Positions 11,031 through 28,800 of a DNA stretch of 64,000 nt are shown here, one piece after another; the stretch's first letter is position 1; every line of letters starts with the position of its first letter. The position numbers were made by a program, and so were the translations under genes. The stretch is from contig NC_135180.1 in assembly GCF_041146795.1 (NCBI RefSeq), forward strand, positions 34,030,794 to 34,094,793, in the 5' to 3' direction. The notes beneath the pieces are model-generated. The model was not told the origin of the DNA, did not search any database, and saw only the letters and a list, made by a program, of their open reading frames with translations. This stretch comes from Maylandia zebra (taxonomy: Eukaryota; Chordata; Actinopteri; Cichliformes; Cichlidae).

Positions 11031-12346
11031 CGGCTACAAGCTACTTTTTTCCATCTTTGTCAGTTGGATATCCTTAGAAATATGTTTTAACAGTACACAC
11101 TTGCACTGATATTATACGTGGATTGGAGAGGTGTTCTTAATTTAACTGCCGTTTAATTGGTTATCCAACTGTGTTGAACACTGGTAAGTCGATTAGGAAG
11201 TAGAACTAAATAAGTACTTTAATAAAATAAATAAATAAATGTGTGTGTATTTGTATTTATAGATTGATTCAGGGGAAACAGATGTGTTATATAATGTTCT
11301 GCCTTAACTAATTAAAAGCCGCTTTTCACCCTTCCTTGTAAAAGGTTTGAAAAAAATCCTACGAAATGTTTGCAAATTCAAGTTTCCGCGTTGGATTAAT
11401 CGGAACTCGGGAGGGACGTCACTCTCGCGCGCATGATTAGCGAGGAAGAGCCATTCAAGCATCACTGGCAACACAACACAATACTTGATTTTTGCGCTTT
11501 AAAACAGCGATGGCCAGGCTGTTCAGTGCAGTCATAAATCCACAACGGTGGCAGTACACATTAAACGTTTACAGCTTTTCTATTGTCCACGTTCACTGTC
11601 GCTACTTGAATCATTAACTCGGGGTTGACTTTCAGAGTAGCAAATCCGAGACGGGGGCGGTCACATTCACATTCAAATTCCAGCTGGGAAATGTAAATTC
11701 CAATTTATTCACGAATGCATAATTTGGGATAATCTGCTTACATTGAAGTGTTTTATTCAGCATTAAGAGTTCATTGTATTACAGAAACTGCATTAGATTA
11801 CTAATGATCTTATGGCCCCACCCTCTAGCCTATCATACTTTTTGAAGTTAGGCCTATGGAAAAACAAACAAACATGGAGGTGACTGTTTTTGTGAATCTG
11901 TGCTGTATAAGTAACAAATTTTTAACTTAGTAAAACTACATCATGATGCTGTGATCTTTAATAGGTAATAATTTGCTGACAGAAGTGTAATTAGTAATTA
12001 TGTCACTGAGGCTAACGATCCTGTTGTGTCACCTCAGCATTTAAAATATGTTATCAAGATTAGACCAGGACTCCATCATAGTCTTCTACTCTATTTCTAG
12101 CTTAACATTTTTGTGTTTTCTTCAAAATCTGCCTTTTAAAAAATTCAAATAAGCTGCCCTATATACATTTCTATTTTTAAAGAGTGAATGCATTTCTTTT
12201 GAGGTTGGGCCCTTTTTAGTTTCTGATGTAATATTGCTTTTTTTGCCCCCTGTTGACAGGTACTTCCCGTTTGTAACCTACTGAGTTGGTGTAACCTGGA
12301 ATACAGCATATTGTCCAGTCCCCATGAAAGATGACTCATATCTAGA
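11031..12346. other. Upstream region / probable 5' intron of the glycosyltransferase gene
   Basis: AT-rich, with no repeat or ORF recognised. A possible splice acceptor (ctgttgacag near 12258) lies just before the coding exon, as expected if a 5' untranslated exon lies further left. Confidence 0.35.
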
Positions 12347-13606
12347 ATGGCACAAGTCGCAGCTTTGCTTACTTACCTCAAGTCAATTACGCGTATTCAG
12401 ACATTCAGTGTTATGGTTCTTTTCTTCTCTTTAATTTTAATCGTTTTCTACATGACTGTCCAGGTGGAGACCACCCACAGTTTACGGAGTTTAAGAACAC
12501 AATTTCCCCAACAGAAGGGCATTACCAGGCATGTTCATTTACACAATGTTTCAGCTGGCTTCAGACAGACCATTCCTAAAAGCAGAGCTTACTGGAACCG
12601 TTTACTGTACTCAGCCCTGATGAATCTGGACAAGGGAGGAAACCCATTCAATCAAAACTCTAACTGGTCTAACTGCAGGCTGACAAATCAAGAGTTTCTG
12701 CAAATCAACGTGCATGACTTCAGCTCCTACCCTGTCCAATTTTGGGATTTTCTGGAGGGGATGAACTGCAGGACTGCCCCAATTCTGATTGATCAGCCCA
12801 ACAAATGTGGTTTCAGTAAAAGGAAGACGGAGAGCCACACCTTGTTGCTTTTTGCCATCAAGTCATCTCCCAGAAACTTTGAGCAGAGGCAGGCAGTGCG
12901 AGAGACGTGGGGCCGAGAGATGACGTATCCAAATGGACTCAAAGTGCGTATGGTGTTCCTTCTGGGGAGCTCCCCACCACAAGATCCTGACCTGACCCCA
13001 CTGCTGTCATTTGAAGCAAAACTCTATGGGGATATCCTGCAGTGGGACTTCCATGAAACATTTCTAAACCTGACGCTCAAAATGAACATGTTGCTCGACT
13101 GGACATTGAAAAGCTGTCCTCATGTCTCCTTTGTCTTTAGTGGGGATGATGATGTATTTGTCAACACCCCAGCACTGGTCAGGTACATCGAGTCTCTCGA
13201 GGCTTCTAAAGTATCTAGTTTGTATGCTGGTCATGTTATAAGGGTTGGAAGTCCCCTCAGGGACTCAAATAGCAAATACTACATCCCTATGAGCTTCTAC
13301 GATGGCCCATACCCTCCTTATGCTGGTGGAGGTGGCTATCTTATCTCTGGATCTTTGCTAGAATCCCTCTATTCACTTTTACACATCATTCCTTTCTTCC
13401 CCATTGATGATGCCTATGTTGGGATGTGTTTCATGGCTTTAGGGATTTCTCCTGAGGCACACTCAGGATTTCAGACATTTGATATCAGAGCAGAAGATCG
13501 TGAGGATCTCTGTGCATATAAAAACCTTATTCTGGTTCACCAGAGGTCCCCACAGGAGTTAAAAAAGTTGTGGAAGGGGATTAACAGCTCCCTGTTGGCT
13601 TGTTGA
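12347..13606 (+). CDS. Golgi beta-1,3-N-acetylglucosaminyltransferase, b3gnt2/b3gnt8-like (GT31)
   Basis: Encodes a 419-aa type II membrane protein in one uninterrupted exon. It would transfer GlcNAc in beta-1,3 linkage to galactose, for example in poly-N-acetyllactosamine synthesis in the Golgi. A single transmembrane anchor lies at about residues 20-38 after a short cytosolic tail, followed by a stem and a GT31 domain. Visible GT31 hallmarks are RQAVRETWG (181-189), the metal-binding DDD triplet in GDDDVFVNT (267-269), YPPYAGGGGYL, and FPIDDAYVGMC (IDD at 353-355). Sequons NVS, NWS, NLT and NSS fit a luminal glycoprotein. Sequence motifs such as LIDQPNKC look closest to B3GNT2. The position next to bckdha points to the B3GNT8 orthologue, so I leave the symbol open. 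The single coding exon is normal for this family. The gene converges on bckdha. Confidence 0.93.
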   Translation: MAQVAALLTYLKSITRIQTFSVMVLFFSLILIVFYMTVQVETTHSLRSLRTQFPQQKGITRHVHLHNVSAGFRQTIPKSRAYWNRLLYSALMNLDKGGNPFNQNSNWSNCRLTNQEFLQINVHDFSSYPVQFWDFLEGMNCRTAPILIDQPNKCGFSKRKTESHTLLLFAIKSSPRNFEQRQAVRETWGREMTYPNGLKVRMVFLLGSSPPQDPDLTPLLSFEAKLYGDILQWDFHETFLNLTLKMNMLLDWTLKSCPHVSFVFSGDDDVFVNTPALVRYIESLEASKVSSLYAGHVIRVGSPLRDSNSKYYIPMSFYDGPYPPYAGGGGYLISGSLLESLYSLLHIIPFFPIDDAYVGMCFMALGISPEAHSGFQTFDIRAEDREDLCAYKNLILVHQRSPQELKKLWKGINSSLLAC

Positions 13607-13875
13607 ACGGGACTGGTTATGAAGATGGCAAATAGTGACTGCACTTGCATATTAAAGATTTGTTTCTCCACTAATGTACTATTCATGGTTTTGCAGAGTT
13701 GATTTTCTATAGACCATCTTGCCAGCAAAAAAAGAAATGTATTGTGAACAAAATTAAGTTGCCGTAAAGCAGCTTGATTTTGTTACCAGACTGGGTGTCA
13801 TCATGGAAAGGCATTTGATTGCCCATTCAGGCATTAAATCACATGTAGGTCAAACCGGCCATACAACTGAAATGA

Positions 13876-13881
13876 AATAAA
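13876..13881 (+). terminator. Candidate poly(A) signal of the glycosyltransferase gene
   Basis: AATAAA 270 bp after the stop codon. It is the first canonical signal on this strand after the ORF; an ATTAAA lies earlier near 13651. Confidence 0.5.
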
Positions 13882-13903
13882 AACAAGAATGAATGTTCCT
13901 CAG

Positions 13904-13909
13904 TTTATT
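13904..13909 (-). terminator. Candidate poly(A) signal of bckdha
   Basis: tttatt on the plus strand is AATAAA on the minus strand, about 580 bp past the bckdha stop. It lies only 22 bp from the opposite-strand signal of the glycosyltransferase gene. Confidence 0.45.
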
Positions 13910-14490
13910 TTCCACGAAACACCAATCACGAGCTAGGTAAGTGTACAGTTCTGGGATTTCGAACAGTGTGTAACATCACCACAGCATACCATCACATCTA
14001 AAATTTGAGTGTGTATACTAAGAAGCATTTTAATAGTTCTTTGAAATACGTTAAAGCGGTCACTTCAGTGACACACAATAAAACCTGTTAGACGTCACTG
14101 AACAGGAGTGTAAGAAGAGAAGAAACACAAAGTCAAGTTCCATTTTTTTTGCCCGCTGTTGTGTTTATATTGTGAGTAATGCATTCACACTGCAGCAGGT
14201 GATTCTAGTGTACTTGCAGAACATTACAGAACCTGGAATTAATGTGAAATAAAGGTGTGAATTTAAATTTGAGAAGCTTTACTACCAATAGTAAATCTTA
14301 TTAACTTAAGGCACCAAACCCAGACACATGAAGAGCTTGGAGTTTTGTTTTGCAACCACAATCTTTCTCCCCGCTGTCATGCAGAAAGAAATGACAAGTA
14401 TCAAAACTACCTTTTATGAATACAGCTAAAACTGTGCAACAGTCTATTTATCAACCAAACTTCAACTTGTTTTGCCCCGTAGCAAAAAAG

Positions 14491-21025
<6,535 letters not shown>

Positions 21026-22839
21026 CTGCACACTCAATAATTGTTTGATTTAACCGCCGCCGTACACCAGGTAAGGAGAAGTTACACTGGTGGATATGCA
21101 CAAATCTTCCCAACGGAACTGCTAATAACCACCACTCGCTGTCCTTCCTGTTTTCATCCACAGTTTACAGGCCGAGAGTCGCAAACTGATTGCAACATTA
21201 AAGTCGGTTACAGTATCCTCCACATCCGCTCAGGCCTTCAAAATAAAACCCCAAAATGTGAAGCAAGAAATGCTACGTAGCATTTAATCTGTAGGTGTAG
21301 TTCTGCCGGAACTAACTACGCTCCTTCACCCTTTCCCCCCGCAGGTGAGGATTTAAAAGATGCACAGATAGTATAACGGGAAGAAATTTATTTGTCACTT
21401 TTTACGTATTTCACAAGCTGAAGAAATGATTGATTAAAGCTGTCGAGATTTAACACTCTTTTGTGGTAGAATAACAATAATAATAAATAAATGAAAAATG
21501 CGTGGGATGCCCAGGAAGGCAGAGTGTCAGTTTTCTGAATAAAGGCCGCCCTCATCGGGGGATTAACCTGATGAAAGTCCATTGTGTGATGCTGACCTAT
21601 TAATTAAAATACTGTCACTTTGCGTAACGACGTGCCCTGGTCGTCTTTCTATGGTCTTTTTGAGCGATTTTAACTTATCAAAATCAATATTGCCTATTTT
21701 AAGATTCAGACACACTAACGCAGTCACATTAACAAAATTTGACAGTTATTGCAATATGATATGTAATACATCTTACAGAAAGAAGTAAACGTAAAAGAAA
21801 AAAATGCTTTGCGTCGGCATTTACGCATTTGTCTTTTGCACATATAGATCAGTTGTAACACACGTGAAACAGTTTGTAATAAAACAGCGCTCCTCTGGGC
21901 GAACTCAACCTGTCAGGTATACCTATAAGTCTGACGATAACTGGTATTAAAGAGACACAGGGCAACTATGCCACAGGAAAGAAAGAAAAAGAGAGAGGAC
22001 ACAGCCAGGAAGGAGAGAGCCGTAAGCAGTACGGAAGAACCGATGAATAAAGTCGGATAGCTGTTCTTAAATTCAGTCATAAAACAACGATTTCTACGTC
22101 CTCTCAACCCTACCAAAAATTAAATCCTACTCTGCTGCCATCCCGTGGTCACGTTGCGGTACTGCATTAATAGTAAAAGCAGCGTCAGTGGCAAAATAAA
22201 GAATATTGTTAGTTCCAGTTCCGATGATAAACCAAGTAATATCGCAGGTATAGCCGTTGACATATTAAAATAAAGTATTTTAACTACTTGTCAAAATCTA
22301 AAAATGTCTTCGTTTCAGTTCACAGCTAACTGATGACGTAAATACAGACGGCAGATAAACCATTTTTTGCAGCCACGAGTGTTCATCGCCATCCAGTGGT
22401 AATAGCGGAGACTGCAACATGGTGGTTGCAATTCAGACCATGCCAGTAAATGATCACCTGTGAAAAGGAGTAAATAAACTGATGTAAATAAAATTCTGGT
22501 GGGTGGTTATGACCAATAAGGGGAGAAAATAAAAGGTTGAACCCGTTGTGTTTAAATGCGGCTGCTGTCTGCCCTCTAGCGGTCATTGTGATTAACTACA
22601 CTAATATACAGATGCTGCACTTCCGGTACTTTCAAAATACATTAACCATATTAACGCAAAATAGGGCTTCAGATTGCGTCAGGAAAACGTGAATTATGAT
22701 GAAAAATATTATTTCTTCTTCGTTGTCATAGAAATATATTACAGATCCACATTTCTTGTGAATTAACTATTTATTAGAGCCAACATTTCTTTCTCATTCT
22801 GATGTCATCAGTAAGGAGCCTAAACTAGAGGGAAAACAG
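21026..22839. promoter_or_regulatory. Head-to-head intergenic region between bckdha and exosc5
   Basis: A 1.8 kb gap between the divergent start codons. An ETS-type motif acttccgg lies at 22619-22626, about 220 bp before the exosc5 ATG, and ccggaac occurs near 21306 on the bckdha side. No other gene is recognised. The two genes are also head to head in mammals by memory, so shared regulation is possible but is not shown by the sequence. Confidence 0.4.
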
Positions 22840-25800
22840 ATGACGCCATCCGCCTGCGACAAACCTGCTTTCTCCACGATGGAGGTCTGCGGATCTCTGA
22901 CTGTTTCTTTGAGAGAGTTTGGTTGTGAACAGAGCTTGCTGTCTCGAACTGATGGTTCTGCTTCTTTCGTCCAAGGTAACACAAATTTTAGAAATCATTT
23001 ATCTGGGCGTTTATTTGCCTCTAAACTGGACGTAAAGGACGGAGAAAGGTTAGGGAAGTTAACCTGCCACTTCAGTTAGTGACATGAATTTCTTTACCCT
23101 TATACCCAAAATAATATAATAATGAGAATCAGGGGTGCATCTTTTATGCTGGCGTGGGTGGTATGTGCCAGCTTACTTTTGCATATGACAATGTTGTTTA
23201 TTAAAATAAGGTAGCATTAACGTTGAGCCTAGCTACAACTAATTAATAAAATAAATATATTTATTGCATAGTGTTAACCTCCCTCCAGGGGCGGATCTAC
23301 TGTGCACATTTTGAATCAACAACATGGCATTTCAGATTTCAACACAGGTGGTTTATTGTTGAGCTTCTAATTAACCCTCTGAGGCTTCCAAATCACATGA
23401 CCAATTTAATATGACATAGCGACAAGATGCATTCCCACTGAGTCTCCATTACATTTTTATTTGTGTTGAAAGTTCAAGCTATATACCAAGAAAAGGTAAC
23501 AACTGGATTTTCTAATGACAGCCCGAAAAAACAAGCCACCACTTTCCTATTGGTGGAAAAATGTACCATGTTGACCAATCAAAAGATGATATGGCAAGGC
23601 AACGAGAGAGAGAGAGAGAAAGAGAGCGAGATCAACTGTGAGATGTGAGCAATTCCACAGTCATTGGATGTGAGAGGTTTGTGACATTTGGCGTGTTTGG
23701 AGTGTGTAGTTAATGTATAGTTAGTGTGTTGTGTAGTTCTTTGTTTTGTTTTTATGTGTCAAAATAAGGCCACGATCAGGGTCCATCATCAGCCACCAGG
23801 CCACAACCAGGCTCCATCAAGAGCTAGTGAAGCTACAGGAAAAGGCAGGCGCAGGTTAGCAAGCCTCAGGATTGATTGGGGCTGCAGTAAAAAAGGGGCA
23901 CAAGTATTGAGAAGATGCTGCCTAAAAGACGTAACGTCAATGAGGAGGAACTGGAGGACATAAAGGAATCTTTGAACCTTATGTCAGAAGAAATAACAAC
24001 CATTGCAAAACAACAACAAATAATAATCAACTTAATTGAGGATATTAAAGAATTAAGAAGGCAAAGTGAGGAAAAGGACAAGAAGTTTGCTATGTTGGAA
24101 GGACGAGTGGCAGAGTTGGAACAATATTTGAGAATAACAGATGTGATAGTAACGGGTCTGGAAACCAAGCACCAGACATATGCATGGGCAGCAGCAGAGG
24201 AGAGAGGGGAGCTGCCTGAGCAAGAGTTGCGCTCCCTGGAAGAACAGGCAATGGGCTTTTTCAAAAGTAAAGGCATTGAAATGGATAGTAAGGACACTGA
24301 GGAGTGCCATGCTCTTCCAAGGAAAAACAAGAATCAAAAACCTGCCATTATTATAAGATTTATTAATAGGAAGCAGAAGAAAGAGCTACTGAAGAAAGTT
24401 GAAAGGAACGAATGTGTATGTTAATGAACACCTAATCAAGAAAAATGCAGATATTGCAAGATTATTAAGAAAACAGAAGAAAATACAGTCAACCTGGACA
24501 ACAGATTGTAAGGTGTTCATTAAGTGAAATGGAACACCGGAGCAGGCAAAGGTCTTAGTCATTAAAGAGCTGAGAGAATGAGAAAAATACAGCTGATAAA
24601 ATGTAAGGCAAAGCATTGGGATGGTCACTTTCAATGCACTGTCAAATTGTTTGGTGCTTGTCTGAGACAAAGTATTGTTAAAGGTAATGATGTGTGGATA
24701 CGATGTATAATAAAGTCAGATGTCTGACACATTTCAAGTAACAAATCAAATGGAAAGTGGGACACTGGGGTATGATAGCAGGTATGATAGCAATATATAG
24801 ATCCTGACTGAATTTTTTACCAAAATGTTAAAGGACTGTAATTATTATACAATGGAACAATTAGGAACATAGAGCGAGGTAAGAATATAACGATGGTTCA
24901 TTTTAATGGTAGAAGTCTATATGCAAACTTTAATTTATTAAAGTATATTTTACACAGTTTAATCAACCATTTGATGTGATAGCAAGATTTTGGTATGGTA
25001 GCTGATAATGATAAGCGGAAATGGATGGATGGGTTGGTTCAGTGTCGTGAAAAAAAAATATTGTGGTGCAAGAGGAAGAATAAATGTGAAATTTACACGA
25101 TAATAATAATGGATTGGATTTATATAGCGCTTTTCAAGGCACCCAAAGCGCTTTACAATACCACTATTCATTCACTCTCACATTCATACACTGGTGGAGG
25201 CAAGCTACAGTTGTAGCGAGGCTGCCATATCGCGCCATCGGCCCCTCTGGCCAACACCAGTAGGCAAGTAGGGTAAAGTGTCTTGCCCAGGGACACAACG
25301 ACCAGGACAGAGAGCCCAGGGATCGAACCGGCGACCTTCCGGTTACAGATGCGATTCCCAACCCCCTGAGCCACGGTCGCCCGATGAGACTTTCTGTCAT
25401 TTAGAAGTATCACATCAGCTTTAGTTCTCTTATTAAAAGCTTGTTCTAAATAGGGTGTCTGCGCTTAAGTCCCCCCTTTAAAAAATACATGTGCTGTGAG
25501 CACATTTACTGGGTGTCGTACTGCTTTAAATGATTTGATGTTACTACTTTTCCCCTCCTAGATGTCTGTTTATGTGGGGAAAGACATCATTAATTATCCA
25601 GTGTTATTTATTGAATAATGCTCCTTTCTGTTCTTGTCTAAAGGAGACACGAGTGTGATGGCTGGAGTGTACGGACCAGCTGAGGTCAAAGTCAACAAGG
25701 AGATCTATGACCGGGCGACCCTGGAGGTGTTGGTACAGCCCAAAGTAGGGCTGCCAAGTGAGTTTTTTTTAGGGGTAAAAATTTTCATTATGCAGCATTG

Positions 25801-28800
25801 CTTCTTTTATTTTGGGGAAGCTAATGTGAAATAGACCTTTTGCATCCTGATATCTACAAGAATGTCTCTGAGGTTTCTGCTGTGGAAAAGTTGCTATGCC
25901 ACAGCTGACCACAGGGTGGGGTACGTGAGCTTTCTGCTCGCATTCATTTTTTTATACCGAGATTTGTTTGTTTTCTAGGTGTAAGGGAACGATCGCAAGA
26001 GCAGTGTGTGCGAGAAACCTGTGAGGCTTCTCTGCTCCTGACGCTCCATCCACGCTCCTCGCTCACTCTCATCCTTCAGGTCCTGCATGATGATGGTTCA
26101 GTATCCTTCTGTAAAACTCTGTGCTGCTGCAAGCTTTGAGGTTTATATCCAATCTGCAAGTAGGGCTCTAAAATTGAGATGTTTTCTGTGAGTGTTCTTC
26201 CTTACCTGTTCCTCAGCTGCTGTCTTGCTGTTTGAATGCTGCATGTATGGCTCTTATGGATGCAGGATTGCCCATGAGTTGCCTCTTCTGCGGAGTGACT
26301 TGTGCCATCAGCACAGATGGGCAAATCATCACAGACCCCACTGCAGCTCAGGAAAAGGTAAATCTAAGACTTTTAGAATGTTGGGTGACAAAAATCTTCC
26401 CAAAACACTCTGATGGTGGCTTTTGTCAAATTTCCTGGGAACTTTTCAAACAAATGACACAGAAAATATAGGTCTTTTCCATCCCACCATTGCTAAGTGC
26501 TTGTTCATAGGGCAGGGGTGTTAAACTCATTTTACGTTGTGGCTCAGATACATCCCACTTTGACATTAGGTGGACCATACCGTGTGAAACTCTTTTCTAT
26601 CAAGAAGTTCAATCCTTGAAATATCTTAATATAAGGAAAAGAAATGCAGTTTGAACAGTACTTTTCAGTTTTTCTACATAAAATGATAATAAAGAAAAGC
26701 TGTTGTAGTTGCTGAAAGACTCTTCAATAGGATTCTTAAATAGAAATAAACTGTAAGGGCTTAAATTGTAACAAATAAATGTTTATAATTACACATTACT
26801 TAATTCAGTGTTTCCAACCGCTGTGCGTGGAAGATTATCTGGTTCCACCTGATTAGTACGATCGGCATGAGTAATGGGCAGAACCATTATATTCTCTTCC
26901 ACTAGAGGGCAGTACAATCAGCTGCTCTAATTAAATTGGTTGCCAACAGCCAGTAACACAGAAGACGATGAAGAAGAAATTACATAATAGTCATGCTGTG
27001 AGATGGTGCAGCCCGTAATAGCAATACATAAATATTTGAAAAGAAAAAGTAGTCAGTCTGACCTGGGTCCTGGAGGAAATACTGACCCAGATAAAGGCCC
27101 GAGCACGAGTAGTGCTCAGAAGAAAGCAAAAAAGGCATACTGGCAACAAACCAAGCCAATTCCTCTATACCTGGTGCGTGGGGAAAAATTATCAACATGC
27201 TTTTTGTGACATTTTTGTTAGGTTGTGTGCCGTGTGATTTTTATTTTATTTTGTTTTCTAATCTGAAATAAGTGCGTGACTCCAAAAGGTTGGGAAAAAC
27301 TGACCTAATTACTTTGGTTTAGCTTGATTAGCCATGTTGTACGTCTTTATCAGTAAAGATAAAACTGTAAAACTTATGAACAGTCCATTTACACCTTCTT
27401 TCATATTTTCCAGTGCTGTCCAGTGGGGGCCACATCGGAGTCTTTCCTGGGCCAACTCTGGCCCCTGGCCCATATGTTTGACATCACTGTCATGTAATTG
27501 TTGGGATGTTCTCCTGAATACTGCACTACTTGAGGCAACTGTGGAGGAAATTGTATAAATAAAAATAAATTGAATGCAGTTAAATGACAAAGAAAAACAA
27601 AACTAGAGAAAAATCAGTCAGGAACGATAAGGCAAGCACAGCGATCTATAGTCGCCACCAGCTAAAGTATTCCCTTTTTTGGAATATCTTACTGTCTGTC
27701 CAGCGCATCTGTTGTCACTTCCATTTGTATCAGTGGTAATGGTTTTGCTTCCTAACGGGACAGATTGACATCATCTTAATTTCCTTGCCCGTGTCTTATT
27801 TTCTCTCTCAAAAGGAAAGTCGAGCTTTGATGACTTTTGCGATCGACAGCGCAAAACGCAGCGTTTTGATGTCGTCGACCAAAGGATCGTTTTCAGTGCA
27901 TGAGGTCAGTGGATTAATGACAGGAAAAAAAGTGTGCACCATTTCAAATAAACAAAACTGTGAATGCCAAGCCAGAAAAGACTTCTCTAAAGCGTGCTTC
28001 AAAGAGAAAAGACTGGGCATCCCTTGCAGAGGCTGTTTGTAGATGTTGCCAAACCAAGAATACATCCTAAAAACCATTTTGGAGTTTCTGCAGTCTTGAT
28101 AACAATATCATGGAGTATTTTTTTTCTCCTGTTACCCAAAAGGACCATAGTTTCTGGAAATTTTAGGGGATTTATTTTATATCGCTATTGATCAATCATG
28201 TTGAGCAGCCTTTGGTTGCATGCAGCTATCTATATGGAGACTAAAAGAGGGACAGCATTTATCTAAATGCAAGCTATAAATCATCAGCTGATGTGATTAG
28301 ACAATTTGCATAAAACAGGAAGACTGGACTCAGATGAAACTGTCCCATGGGTTCCTGGATTCCCTTTTGATCAGCGGATGACAGGAATGATAATAAATGT
28401 TGCCTCTAGAGCTGGGCGATATAAGATTTTTTCATATCACGATATGTTTTTTTCATTTCAGGCGATAACGATATCTATCACGATATAAGCCAAATAACTA
28501 TATTTGTAAGATTTAAATGTGCCGTTGCTCACAAGTAAAATGTGAAATAATCAGCAGCTTGTTTTTATTTAAATATTTATTTCCCATAATAAGTTCAACA
28601 GGGTAGATGTACTTAAGGAACATGAGACTTTTTCAGATAAATAAAGGCAAATATTGCAAACTACACAAAAGGCAGCCGCTAAAGCGTTTAAGTTTCAAAA
28701 TAGGACAAACGAAACAGACGACTAAATTGTCAATTCCACTTAGAAACAAAATATTAATTCTAAAAATAAATCTTAGTTTGTTTTACAGAAGAACAGACAA

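Noticed and set aside
25319-25386. Possible tRNA gene (A box and B box)
   Set aside because: The boxes belong to a SINE head; no acceptor-stem pairing or anticodon arm is convincing.
25164-25413. Minus-strand open frames of about 80 residues
   Set aside because: Both lie entirely in the full-length tRNA-derived SINE.
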